Source of the DNA: Arthrobacter sp. AQ5-05
GTDB lineage: Bacteria; Actinomycetota; Actinomycetes; Actinomycetales; Micrococcaceae
Reading direction: 5' to 3'
DNA length: 64,000 bases
NCBI RefSeq assembly: GCF_003287975.1
Contig: NZ_QMKQ01000009.1
Location: forward strand, 1 to 64,000
Shown here: positions 18,264 through 26,565 of the stretch, piece after piece
Layout of the letters: the number at the start of each line of letters is the position of its first letter
Numbering within the stretch: the first letter of the stretch is position 1
Position numbers and translations under genes: made by a program
The notes under the pieces: generated by a model
Database searches by the model: none
The model's input: only the letters and a program-made list of their open reading frames with translations
What the model was told of the DNA's origin: nothing

Positions 18264-19066
18264 GCAACGAATCCACCACCCCCGTCGTTCAGCTGCGCGA
18301 CATCCACGTGCACCACCGGGCCCGCGGCGGCAAGCTCTTCAGGCCGAACATCGTCAAGGCCGTGAACGGCGTGGACTTCTCCGTCTCGCGCGGCGAAACC
18401 GTGGGCATCGTGGGCGAATCGGGCTGCGGCAAGTCCACCCTCGCCTCGGTGCTGGTGGGCCTGCAGGAACCGACCAGCGGCCAGGTGCTCTTCCGCGGCA
18501 AGGACGCTTCCAAGCGCAACGCCGCGGGCCGCAAGGAATTCGGCCGCTCGGTCGCCGTGGTCTTCCAGGACCCCTCCACGGCGCTGAACCCGCGCATGAG
18601 CATTTCCGACATCCTCACGGACCCGCTGAAGATCCACGGCATCGGCACCCCCGCCACCCGCGCCGCCAAGGTCGCGGACCTGCTTTCGGTCGTGGGCCTG
18701 CCGGCCTCCGCGGCCTCCGCGATGCCCAACCAGGTCTCCGGAGGGCAGCGCCAGCGCGTGGCCATCGCCCGCGCCCTGGCCCTGGACCCGGATATCATCG
18801 TCGCCGACGAGCCGACCAGCGCGCTGGATGTCTCGGTGCGCGCCCAGGTGCTGAACCTGCTCACCGACCTGAAGGCCACGCTGAACCTCGGCATGGTGTT
18901 CATCTCCCACGACATCCAGACCGTGCGCTACATCTCGGACCGGATCTGCGTGATGAACGCGGGCAAGATCGTCGAGCAGGGCACCGCGGCCCAGGTCTTC
19001 GAGAACCCGTCCGATCCATACACCCGCACGCTGCTCGGCGCGGCCCCCACGCTGCTGCAGCTCTAG
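18260..19066 (+). CDS. ABC importer second ATPase, DppF type
   Basis: The 268-residue ATPase has Walker A GESGCGKST, signature VSGGQRQRVAIARAL and Walker B IIVADEPTSALD. It begins with a short N-terminal extension and ends with the family C-terminal tail SDPYTRTLLGAAP. It would pair with the ATPase half of the upstream fusion protein to make the heterodimeric motor. It starts within the stop of the upstream gene (ATGA overlap), indicating coupled translation. A strong GC hairpin follows its stop. Confidence 0.9.
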   Translation: MSNESTTPVVQLRDIHVHHRARGGKLFRPNIVKAVNGVDFSVSRGETVGIVGESGCGKSTLASVLVGLQEPTSGQVLFRGKDASKRNAAGRKEFGRSVAVVFQDPSTALNPRMSISDILTDPLKIHGIGTPATRAAKVADLLSVVGLPASAASAMPNQVSGGQRQRVAIARALALDPDIIVADEPTSALDVSVRAQVLNLLTDLKATLNLGMVFISHDIQTVRYISDRICVMNAGKIVEQGTAAQVFENPSDPYTRTLLGAAPTLLQL

Positions 19067-19070
19067 ACCC

Positions 19071-19115
19071 GGCGGGCGGGGAACGCGGCACCACACATCC
19101 GCGCCCCCGCCCGCC
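19071..19115 (+). terminator. GC-rich hairpin between transport and catabolic genes
   Basis: The outer stem pairs GGCGGGCGGGG (19071-19081) with the C-rich strand ending at 19115, and the inner stem pairs CGCGG with CCGCG around a 10-base loop. No clear T run follows. It separates the transporter genes from the lyase gene and would be an intra-operon attenuator or a terminator. If it terminates efficiently, the catabolic genes need their own promoter in the 44 bases that follow, and I do not see an obvious one. Confidence 0.6.
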
Positions 19116-19158
19116 ACCTTCCCCACCCCAAGCACCACCCCTAAAGAAAGATTTTCTC

Positions 19159-20091
19159 GTGGCATTCGCTAACAACCCCAAGTACTCCGGCGTCATCCCC
19201 CCGGTCGTGACCCCGCGCACCGCGGATGGGGCCATCGATGTGGCGGGCCTGAAGGCTGTCGTCGAACACCTCATCTCCGGGGGCGTCACCGGCCTGTTCG
19301 TGCTCGGTTCCTCCGGCGAGGTCCCGTACCTGACCAACGCCGAGCGCGAACTGGTGGTCTCCACCATCAATGCGGCCAACGCCTCGCGTGTCCCGCTGGT
19401 CGTGGGCGCCAACGAGCAGACCACCAACCGCGTCATCGAGGAAGGCCGCAAGATGGTCGACCTCGGCGCCGACGCCCTGGTCGTCACCACCCCGTACTAC
19501 GCGCTGTCCAACGCCGCCGAGGTCGAGGCGCACTTCCGCGCCATCCACGCGGCCCTGGGCGTCGACATCTTCGCCTACGACGTGCCGGTGCGCACCCATG
19601 TCAAGCTGTCGGTGGCCACCGCCGTGGCATTGGCCAAGGACGGGGTCATCGTCGGGGTCAAGGATTCCTCGGGTGACGACGTCTCCTTCCGCCAGCTGCT
19701 GCTGGCAACCCGCGACATCGAGGGCTTCTCGGTCTTCACCGGCCACGAGGTCGTCGTCGACGGCGCACTGCTGGGCGGCGCGCACGGCGTGGTCCCGGGC
19801 CTGGGCAACGTCGACCCGGCCGGCTACCGCCGCCTCTTCGACGCCGCGGCCGCCGGAGACTTCGCCACCGCCGCCAAGGAGCAGGACCGCCTGGCCCGCG
19901 TCTTTGACATCGTCTACACCCCGGATTCCGCACGCGTCTCGGGAGGCGCCGCGGGCCTGGGCGCCTTCAAGACCGCCCTGGTCGCCCAGGGCGTCATCGG
20001 CTGCAACAAGATGAGCGTCCCGATGGTTGACCTGAACGACTCCGAGGCCACCGCGATCACCGCGATCCTCGCCGAGACCGGCCTGCTCTAA
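19159..20091 (+). CDS. nanA: DapA/NanA-family aldolase, probable N-acetylneuraminate lyase
   Basis: The 310-residue protein is a class I aldolase of the dihydrodipicolinate synthase superfamily. The Schiff-base Lys168 lies in VGVKDSSGD, the catalytic Tyr140 in FAYDVPVRTH, and the carboxylate-binding loop is GSSGEVPYL. The DapA and NanA branches are hard to separate by eye; the N-acetylmannosamine kinase and epimerase genes directly downstream support NanA, which splits N-acetylneuraminate into pyruvate and N-acetylmannosamine. It follows the importer operon after a hairpin. Other sugar-acid aldolases remain possible. Confidence 0.75.
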   Translation: MAFANNPKYSGVIPPVVTPRTADGAIDVAGLKAVVEHLISGGVTGLFVLGSSGEVPYLTNAERELVVSTINAANASRVPLVVGANEQTTNRVIEEGRKMVDLGADALVVTTPYYALSNAAEVEAHFRAIHAALGVDIFAYDVPVRTHVKLSVATAVALAKDGVIVGVKDSSGDDVSFRQLLLATRDIEGFSVFTGHEVVVDGALLGGAHGVVPGLGNVDPAGYRRLFDAAAAGDFATAAKEQDRLARVFDIVYTPDSARVSGGAAGLGAFKTALVAQGVIGCNKMSVPMVDLNDSEATAITAILAETGLL

Positions 20092-20097
20092 ACACGA

Positions 20098-21081
20098 ATG
20101 GACAACGCAACAGCATTGGTGCGCCCCGGGATTCCGGGGCGCACCGCCGCGTTCGGCATCGATTTGGGCGGCACCAAGATCGCCGCCGGGCTGGTTGACG
20201 CCACCGGCACCGTCCTGGCCACCGCCTCGGTCCCGACCCCCGCCACCGCCGGCGCACGCGCAGTCCTGGACGCCGTGGCGACGCTGGTGGCCGAGCTTTC
20301 GGCCACCGAAGCCGCGGCCCGGCTGCACGTCACCGGACTGGGCCTGGGCGCGGCCGGGGTCATCGACCCGGCCACCGCCCGGGTGCTCTCGGCCACCGAC
20401 ACCATCGCACGCTGGGCCGGCACCGACCTGGCCGCCGAGCTGTACACCCGCACCAACCTGCCCGTGCGCGCTGTCAACGACGTGCACGCCCACGGGCTGG
20501 GCGAGGCCTGGTGCGGCGCCGCCGCGGGCAAGGCCAACGTGTTGCTGCTGGCCGTGGGCACCGGAGTGGGCGGCTCGCACCTGCTGCGCGGGGTGCCGCA
20601 GACCGGTGCACACCACGTCGGCGGGCACATGGGGCACTTCGCCTCCCCGCTGGCCACGTCCGTGCCGTGCTCCTGCGGGCGCACCGGCCACCTCGAGGCC
20701 ATCGCCGCGGGCCCCGGTATCCACCGCAACTACCTGCGTCTGGGCGGCGACGCGTCCGTCGCCGACACCCGCGAACTCACGGCCCGCGCCTATGCGGGGG
20801 ATGCGTTGGCCCTTGCGGCGCTGCGCACCGGGGCGCTGGCCACCGGCATCGCCGCCGGCTCGCTGGCCAACATCCTGGACCCGGAGGCCATCGTGCTCTC
20901 CGGGGGCATGAGCGGGGCCGGAACCCTGTGGTGGGATGGTGTGCGGGAAGGCTTCGCCACCGAGGCCATCGACCCGCTGGCCCACCTGGAACTGCTTCCC
21001 GCGGCCCTGGGGAACGACGCGGCGCTGATCGGCGCCGCCGGCCTCTTCCTGGCCCCGACCGATTCGAAGGAACTTTCATGA
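20098..21081 (+). CDS. nanK: ROK-family sugar kinase, probable N-acetylmannosamine kinase
   Basis: The 327-residue ROK kinase has the phosphate-binding loop GIDLGGTKIAAG, a catalytic Asp in VNDVHAHGLGE, and a zinc-site region HVGGHMGHF ... CSCGRTGHLE. In most ROK proteins the last part reads CxCGxxGCLE; here the third Cys is replaced by His, which could still bind zinc. It starts seven bases after the lyase gene and overlaps nanE by 4 bp. It would phosphorylate N-acetylmannosamine released by the lyase. Confidence 0.8.
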   Translation: MDNATALVRPGIPGRTAAFGIDLGGTKIAAGLVDATGTVLATASVPTPATAGARAVLDAVATLVAELSATEAAARLHVTGLGLGAAGVIDPATARVLSATDTIARWAGTDLAAELYTRTNLPVRAVNDVHAHGLGEAWCGAAAGKANVLLLAVGTGVGGSHLLRGVPQTGAHHVGGHMGHFASPLATSVPCSCGRTGHLEAIAAGPGIHRNYLRLGGDASVADTRELTARAYAGDALALAALRTGALATGIAAGSLANILDPEAIVLSGGMSGAGTLWWDGVREGFATEAIDPLAHLELLPAALGNDAALIGAAGLFLAPTDSKELS

Positions 21082-21761
21082 TCTTGACCCCCGCCGAACT
21101 CGAGGCCCTGCGCGGACGCCTGATCGTCTCCGCGCAGGCCTACCCGGGCGAGCCCATGCGCACGCCCACCACCATGGCGCAGGTCGCCGCCTCCGCCGTC
21201 ATCGGGGGAGCCGCTGCCATCCGCGTGCAGGGCCTTGCGGATGTGCAATTCACCCGCAGTGCCGTGGAGGTTCCGGTGATCGGGCTCTGGAAGGACGGGC
21301 ACGAGGGCGTCTTCATCACCCCCACGGCCCGCCATGCGCTGGCAGTGGCCCATGCCGGGGCGCACATCGTGGCCCTGGACGGCACCCGTCGCGAGCGCCC
21401 GGACTCGCTGTCGTTGAAGGACACCATCGGGCTGGTCCACGCCGAGTCCCACGCCCTGGTCATGGCGGACTGCGGGTCGCTGGAAGATGCGCTGAACGCG
21501 GCCGAGGCCGGGGCGGACCTGATCGGGACCACGCTGGCGGGCTATTCGGGGGAACGGCCCAAGACCCGGGGCCCGGACCTGGAGCTGCTGGAGGCCATCG
21601 CCGCGGCCGGCCTTTCGGCGCCGCTGGTCGCCGAGGGCCGCATCCACACCCCGGCCCAGGCCCGCGCGGCCCTGGACGCCGGGGCGTTTGCCGTGGTGGT
21701 CGGCACCGCGATCACACACCCGGCAACCATCACCGGATGGTTCGACGCCGCGCTGCGCTAG
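21078..21761 (+). CDS. nanE: N-acetylmannosamine-6-phosphate 2-epimerase
   Basis: The 227-residue protein is a TIM barrel of the NanE family, recognisable from LRGRLIVSAQAYPGEPM near the N-terminus, AAAIRVQGLADV, the PVIGLWKDGHEGVFITPT segment and VVGTAITHPATIT at the end. It converts N-acetylmannosamine-6-phosphate to N-acetylglucosamine-6-phosphate. The ATG at 21078 overlaps the kinase stop (ATGA); the longer open frame upstream is the kinase in another frame. NagA and NagB, needed to finish the pathway, are not in the window. Confidence 0.9.
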   Translation: MILTPAELEALRGRLIVSAQAYPGEPMRTPTTMAQVAASAVIGGAAAIRVQGLADVQFTRSAVEVPVIGLWKDGHEGVFITPTARHALAVAHAGAHIVALDGTRRERPDSLSLKDTIGLVHAESHALVMADCGSLEDALNAAEAGADLIGTTLAGYSGERPKTRGPDLELLEAIAAAGLSAPLVAEGRIHTPAQARAALDAGAFAVVVGTAITHPATITGWFDAALR

Positions 21762-22138
21762 CGCCGGTCCTCGTGGGTGACCAACGACTCGGCGGTGTTC
21801 ACGACCTGCTGGGCATGCAGGCGCGCAATGAAGTCCATGGGCCGTTCCTCGTCCAGCGCCCGGTTCGGCGACATGAGCCAGTCGACGGCCGCCTGCGGGT
21901 CCTCCAGGGACTGCAGGGTCAGCCAGACCCGATAGCCCAGGCGCAGCCGCTGCTCCGTCATGGTGTCCGGTTCCGTGCTGTCCGGGTGGGCCCAGCGGTG
22001 CGGTGCGGTGGCGTCCGTGGTGCCGGCCAACTGCTGCACCGCGGGCGCACCGATGGCATCAACCAGGGTGCGGACGATGTCATGGATGTCTGTCCGTGTT
22101 GCTTCGACATATACGGCACTGTGGTTCAACTCTTTCAT
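21758..22138 (-). CDS. Orphan MbcA/ParS-like (antitoxin-type) protein
   Basis: The 126-residue protein ends with RLRLGYRVWLTLQSLEDPQ, DWLMSPNRALDEERPMDF and a short helix. This resembles the MbcA/ParS toxin-binding domain of Xre-type antitoxins, which pair with RES-domain toxins. A small N-terminal helical region precedes it. No RES toxin is encoded next to it: downstream is the convergent nanE, and upstream is an NmrA-like gene on the other strand. It is either a solitary antitoxin or a stand-alone regulator. Its stop shares CTAG with nanE. Confidence 0.6.
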   Translation of the reverse strand: MKELNHSAVYVEATRTDIHDIVRTLVDAIGAPAVQQLAGTTDATAPHRWAHPDSTEPDTMTEQRLRLGYRVWLTLQSLEDPQAAVDWLMSPNRALDEERPMDFIARLHAQQVVNTAESLVTHEDRR

Positions 22139-22261
22139 GCCTTAAGCATCGCCGTGCCGGGCCCGAAAATCCATGGGAATTCGCGGTCTTTTTGCCCAGA
22201 GGGGGGACACGGTTCTTGCCGTGCTGTACCCGCCGGGCCGTTTCAGTGATGGAATGGAGCC

Positions 22262-23125
22262 ATGATCATCGTTCCCCCGCCGCTGGCCGTCACCGGGTCC
22301 ACCGGAAAGCTTGGCGGCAAGGTTGCCGCCATGCTCTCCACGGCGGGCGTGAAACAGCGGTTGCTGGCCAGGACCCCGCGCAAGGCCCCGCCGCTTGACG
22401 GCGCCACGGTGCTGGCGGCGGCGTACGAGAACACCTCCGCCACGCGCACGGCGCTTGCCGGGGCCGAGACGGTGTTCATGGTCTCGGCCTCCGAGTCCCC
22501 GGATCGGCTCGAGAAGCATTGCGACTTCGTTGATGCGGCGCTCGAGGCCGGGGTCCGCCACCTGGTGTACGTCTCATTTGTGGGCGCCGCCCAGGATGCC
22601 GTGTTCACCCTGGCCCGGGACCACTTCGCCACCGAGGAATACATCAGGGCCTCGGGACTGGACTACACCTTCCTGCGGGACAACCTCTATGCCGACTTCC
22701 TGCCGGGGCTGGTGGGGACGGACGGCACGATCCGCGGGCCCGCAGGCGCGGGCAGGGTAGCGGTGGTGGCCCAGCACGACATCGCGCGCACCGCCGTGGC
22801 GATCCTGCGCGACCCGGCACCGCACGCCGGCACCACCTACGAGCTGACCGGCCCCGAGGCGCTCACCCTGGGCGACTTGGCCAGGGCATTGGGGGAGACC
22901 CGCGGGGAGCCGGTGTCCTACATCGATGAGACCCTCGAGGATGCCTATGCCTCGAGGGAGCCGTACGGGGCGCCGAAGTGGCAGGTGGAGGCCTGGGTTT
23001 CCACCTACCTCTCGATCGCCGCCGGGGCCATGGAACGCGTCAGCGGCGACATCGAGGCCATCACCGGGGTGCCGCCGATGACGTTTGCGCAGCTTCTGAA
23101 AACCCTGCCCGTCGACCGTTCATAG
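22262..23125 (+). CDS. NmrA-like NAD(P)-binding SDR protein
   Basis: The 287-residue protein is an atypical short-chain dehydrogenase of the NmrA / quinone reductase 2-like group. The nucleotide-binding motif is VTGSTGKLGGKVA near residue 10, followed by RTPRKAP. The region HLVYVSFVGAAQDAVF and the C-terminal LTGPEALTLGDLARALGE are typical. Members serve as NAD(P)H:quinone oxidoreductases or redox sensors. The upstream intergenic region is short and contains GGAATGGAGCC immediately before the start, a good ribosome binding site. Confidence 0.82.
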   Translation: MIIVPPPLAVTGSTGKLGGKVAAMLSTAGVKQRLLARTPRKAPPLDGATVLAAAYENTSATRTALAGAETVFMVSASESPDRLEKHCDFVDAALEAGVRHLVYVSFVGAAQDAVFTLARDHFATEEYIRASGLDYTFLRDNLYADFLPGLVGTDGTIRGPAGAGRVAVVAQHDIARTAVAILRDPAPHAGTTYELTGPEALTLGDLARALGETRGEPVSYIDETLEDAYASREPYGAPKWQVEAWVSTYLSIAAGAMERVSGDIEAITGVPPMTFAQLLKTLPVDRS

Positions 23126-23223
23126 GTTTTGATTGCGTATATCGTCGAGGGAGCCATTGCAGCAAGTTAGAATCTTTTTTCTATAGTCTTCCATTCGCCC
23201 TTCTAGCTATCGTCGTTGAGTTC

Positions 23224-23236
23224 TATAATTGAGGTA
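23224..23236 (+). promoter_or_regulatory. Promoter of a probably leaderless transcript
   Basis: A perfect TATAAT lies at 23224-23229, and the ATG of the DUF222-HNH gene begins at 23236. With the usual 6-7 base distance from -10 to start site, transcription would begin on the A of the ATG. No -35 consensus is clear. The region upstream (about 23125-23230) is distinctly more AT-rich than its surroundings. Confidence 0.6.
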
Positions 23237-24648
23237 TGGCAACGGCGTCATCGAGCAGCAGCTACCCCCTTCATGGGACCGCGATGTCGCTCGCCGGACA
23301 GGCCCCCACCTACGATGCGCTGGTGCTTGCCGGAGTGGACCTGGACGCGCTGATGGCCGAGCATGTGTCCCGCACCGGCATTGACGGGATCCGCTGCGTG
23401 GCCTCAGCGGTGAACACTGCCCCGCTGCACGAGGGAGCTCACCAGGCCATTGAGTCCTTGGGGGCCTTGGAGGCATTGAAGACGGCCACATGGGCGAAGC
23501 AGGTAGCGCAGGCGGTGGCCTTCGAGGATACGGTGATCGCCGAGCGGGTTGAAGCAGGAACGCGGAAAGACAATCCTGCGTGGGGAACGCGCGGTGAAGT
23601 TGCCCTGGCTTTGCATGTTTCCCCGGACAGCGGGGCCAGCTTCATGAACAACTCGCGGCTCCTGGCCGAAGACCTGCCCAGCACCGTTCGGGGCATGCGG
23701 TCCGGATTGATCACCTTCGAGCAGGCCATGGTGGTGGTTTCCGGCGTGCGTGACCTGCGGGTCGAAAACCGGCAGCTGATTGATGCGCTGCTGTGGAACG
23801 GGCAGCAATCCTGCTTCGAGGCTGGAACCGCCATGCTGCGGGACCGGATCCATTCCTGGGCGCTGGCCCTGGAACCCAAGGCTGCTGCGGATCTGGAGGA
23901 TCTTGCCATCAAGCGCCGCTACTTCGACGGGTACCAAATCGATGACTACACCGTGAAATTCAGCGGCAGATTGCCACTGGAGCAGGGCCTGCCGATGTTG
24001 CAGGCCCTGCGCAACGCGGTGGACAAGCCCAGGAGTGCAGAGGACGACCGGTCCCGGGCCCAAGTGGCCGCAGACACCGCATTCGAGAAGATATCGGGCA
24101 CCAAGGCGGGAGACAGTGTTCCTGTCGAGCTCCTGCTGGTGATGAATGCCGAGAACCTGACCGAAGATGCCCAGCACCCGGTGCTGGTTCCCGGCCATGG
24201 TTTCCTCAGTGCCGCCAAGGGCCTTGAATTGTTGGCCGGGAGCCCGGAAAATCCATTGGACACCTGGCTTCGGAACCTATATGTGGCCCCGGAGACCGGG
24301 AAATTGGTGGCCATGGAATCCACCGGGCGGCTCTTCACCGGGCAACTCAAGAAATTCATCAAGGTTCGTGACCAATATTGCCGGACCCCCTTTTGCAACG
24401 GCAGGATACAGGAACTCGACCACGTGGTTCAGGTGAGTCGTGACGGGAAAACCACCGAAGAAAATTCCTCGGGACGCTGCAAACGCTGCAACATGACCAA
24501 GGAAGCGCCTGGCTGGAAGGAATCCCCCATCCCCGGCGCCGACCGGCATGCATTCGAGATCACCACGCCCAGCAACCACACCTACATCTCGATGGCACCG
24601 GCCCAGACAAATGGAGCTGGCGCCCAGTGGCCACCCAAGCGGCTATAG
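23236..24648 (+). CDS. DUF222 / 13E12-type HNH endonuclease
   Basis: The 470-residue protein has the long helical DUF222 domain (about 60-330) and a C-terminal HNH nuclease domain with CRTPFCNGRIQELDHVVQ, the Asn in ENSSGRC, and CKRCNMTK. The Cys pairs would bind zinc and the DH and N residues the catalytic metal. These proteins occur in many copies in actinobacterial genomes, including the mycobacterial 13E12 repeats, and may be mobile or defence related; their job is unknown. The transcript seems leaderless. The gene has no linked partner. Confidence 0.88.
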   Translation: MATASSSSSYPLHGTAMSLAGQAPTYDALVLAGVDLDALMAEHVSRTGIDGIRCVASAVNTAPLHEGAHQAIESLGALEALKTATWAKQVAQAVAFEDTVIAERVEAGTRKDNPAWGTRGEVALALHVSPDSGASFMNNSRLLAEDLPSTVRGMRSGLITFEQAMVVVSGVRDLRVENRQLIDALLWNGQQSCFEAGTAMLRDRIHSWALALEPKAAADLEDLAIKRRYFDGYQIDDYTVKFSGRLPLEQGLPMLQALRNAVDKPRSAEDDRSRAQVAADTAFEKISGTKAGDSVPVELLLVMNAENLTEDAQHPVLVPGHGFLSAAKGLELLAGSPENPLDTWLRNLYVAPETGKLVAMESTGRLFTGQLKKFIKVRDQYCRTPFCNGRIQELDHVVQVSRDGKTTEENSSGRCKRCNMTKEAPGWKESPIPGADRHAFEITTPSNHTYISMAPAQTNGAGAQWPPKRL

Positions 24649-24790
24649 ACGCCCACTTCCACAACCACTTCCAAGCGCGGAAGCCATCACCGGGAACACG
24701 CATGTGCTCCCGGCATATCCATGGGCTCGAGCCTTCGATTCGCTGAAATTATCCTCGGATTCGTGGCGGGTACCGGCAGGGGACTAGATT

Positions 24791-25375
24791 GTGGGAATGC
24801 CACAAGCAACCCCAATCACCGTATCGATAACCCGGACGGTACTTCCAGAACATCACCGTCGTTTCAATGCCTGGGTACAGGCCGGCCAGCTACTGGCCCG
24901 GGAGTGGGACGGCTACCTTGGATCCGGATGGATCCGCACCGCTCCCGACTCCAACGAATGGCATGTCCTCTACCGGTTCTCCTCCGCCAAGGCCTTGGCG
25001 GCGTGGGACGAATCCGAGGAACGTAGCTGGTGGATCGACAGCGCGGCCGAACTGGTGGAGATCACCAAGGTCGAACACCGCACCGGAATCGAGGGCTGGT
25101 TCGAACAGCCCGGGGACACGAACCTCACCATTCCAGAGACAGTGGTGCCGCCGCGCTGGAAGCAAGCGGTCAGCATCTTCCTGCCGTTCTTCCCGCTGAG
25201 CCTGCTGTCCAACCTCCTGCTGATGCCCTTCTTGGGGGATTGGCCGCTGGCACTGGCGGTGCTGCTGAATATATGTATTCTCACTCCGCTGATGACCTAC
25301 ATCTTCCTGCCGGTGACCACGCAGCTGCTGCGACCCTGGTTGCACAAACCGCGGCGGGACAAACGCAAGAAATGA
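24791..25375 (+). CDS. ABM-domain protein with C-terminal membrane helices
   Basis: The 194-residue protein has an N-terminal alpha/beta-barrel domain (about 5-105) like antibiotic biosynthesis monooxygenases: ITRTVLPEHHRRFNAWVQ, then WHVLYRFSSAKALAAWDES. The C-terminal part (about 125-185) has two membrane helices followed by a Lys/Arg-rich tail. The combination occurs in a known family of ABM-fold membrane proteins of unknown role. The GTG at 24791 or the ATG at 24797 can serve as start. It converges on the DAP dehydrogenase gene with a shared terminator between. Confidence 0.75.
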   Translation: MGMPQATPITVSITRTVLPEHHRRFNAWVQAGQLLAREWDGYLGSGWIRTAPDSNEWHVLYRFSSAKALAAWDESEERSWWIDSAAELVEITKVEHRTGIEGWFEQPGDTNLTIPETVVPPRWKQAVSIFLPFFPLSLLSNLLLMPFLGDWPLALAVLLNICILTPLMTYIFLPVTTQLLRPWLHKPRRDKRKK

Positions 25376-25395
25376 TCTGGCAGGCCGTGAAAAAC

Positions 25396-25429
25396 GGGTG
25401 GGCGCAGACCCTGCGGTCTGCGCCCACCC
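25396..25429. terminator. Bidirectional terminator hairpin
   Basis: A perfect 15-bp stem pairs GGGTGGGCGCAGACC (25396-25410) with GGTCTGCGCCCACCC (25415-25429) around the loop CTGC. AAAA precedes it and AAGAACAAAG follows. It lies in the 77-bp gap between two convergent genes and can serve both. Confidence 0.9.
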
Positions 25430-25452
25430 GAAGAACAAAGTCTTGCTGCGAA

Positions 25453-26436
25453 CTACAACAGCTCTGCGCGCAGTTGCTCGGGGGACTTCGGTGACAGCAG
25501 GCCCGGGGCCACGTCGAAGACGGTCTTGGCACCGATCTGGCCGGCCTGGTTCATCTTGTGCACCGCACGGGCGTAGGCCACGAGCACGCTGGAGGTGAAC
25601 TCCGGGTTGGACTGCAGGGTCAGCGAATATTCGATGACCTGGGAGTGCTCGTCGGTGGTGTTGCCGCTGCGGAAGACAAAGCCGCCGTGCGGCATGGAGG
25701 AATGCTCGGAGGCCAGGGTGGCGGCATCGATGAAGTTCACCGTGGTGTCGTACTGGTCGAAGTAGTGCTCCATGGTCACGATGGCCTCGCGCACCGCCTC
25801 GGCGTCGGCGCCGTCCTCGAGCACCACGAAGCACTCGCGCACGTGCTTCTCGCGGGTGCTCAGGGTCGGCCGGTCGCCTGCACGTACCTTGGCGATGGCC
25901 TCGGTGCTGGGGATCGTGTACTGGACGCCGGCGGCAACGCCCGGCACCCGTCGGATTGCGTCGGAGTGGCCTTGGCTCAGGCCGCGGCCCCAGAAGGTGT
26001 AGGTTTCGCCGTCGGGTAGCAACGCCTCGCCGTAGACGCGGTTGATGGAGAACATTCCAGGGTCCCAGCCTGCGGAGATCAGTGCGGTCTTGCCTGCTGC
26101 GGTGGCCGGGGCATCGACGGCGGCGAAATGCTCGGGGATCCTGGCGTGGGTGTCGAAGCTGTCCACGGTGTTGAACAAGGCGGCCAAGGCCGGGCCCTGC
26201 TCGGGCAGGTCGGACTTTGAGCCGCCGCACAGGACCAGCACGTCGATGTCTTCGGTGTGCTTGGCCAGCTCGTCCATATGGAATGCCGTGGCACCGCCGG
26301 GTAGGGACAAGGTTGCCGGGTCGCGGCGGGTGTAGACGCCGACCAATTCCATGTCGGAGTTCTTGGCAATGGCTGCCTGCACCCCGCGTCCCAGATTTCC
26401 ATAACCGGCAATGCCAATGCGGATTGATGCTCCCAC
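25453..26436 (-). CDS. ddh: meso-Diaminopimelate D-dehydrogenase
   Basis: The 327-residue enzyme reductively aminates tetrahydrodipicolinate to meso-diaminopimelate with NADPH in one step. The dinucleotide fold is IRIGIAGYGNLGRGV; LCGGSKSDLPEQGP, SAGWDPGMFSINRVYG and FWGRGLSQGHSDA are the characteristic DapDH segments. I chose GTG 26436, with GAGGA five to six bases upstream; a GTG at 26448 adds four residues. The gene is monocistronic. Arthrobacter-group cell walls usually contain lysine in place of diaminopimelate, so the product would mainly feed lysine synthesis if the organism belongs there. Confidence 0.9.
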   Translation of the reverse strand: MGASIRIGIAGYGNLGRGVQAAIAKNSDMELVGVYTRRDPATLSLPGGATAFHMDELAKHTEDIDVLVLCGGSKSDLPEQGPALAALFNTVDSFDTHARIPEHFAAVDAPATAAGKTALISAGWDPGMFSINRVYGEALLPDGETYTFWGRGLSQGHSDAIRRVPGVAAGVQYTIPSTEAIAKVRAGDRPTLSTREKHVRECFVVLEDGADAEAVREAIVTMEHYFDQYDTTVNFIDAATLASEHSSMPHGGFVFRSGNTTDEHSQVIEYSLTLQSNPEFTSSVLVAYARAVHKMNQAGQIGAKTVFDVAPGLLSPKSPEQLRAELL

Positions 26437-26565
26437 GAAATTCCTCACTTCAAACTATTCTTGCGACCCCTCACACGCTAGTGCCTGCGGGGCCCGAACA
26501 CCTAGAACGGTGACGGGCACCGGAACGGAACACGGCTCGAACCGGTCTGCGTGGGGACCACGTCG

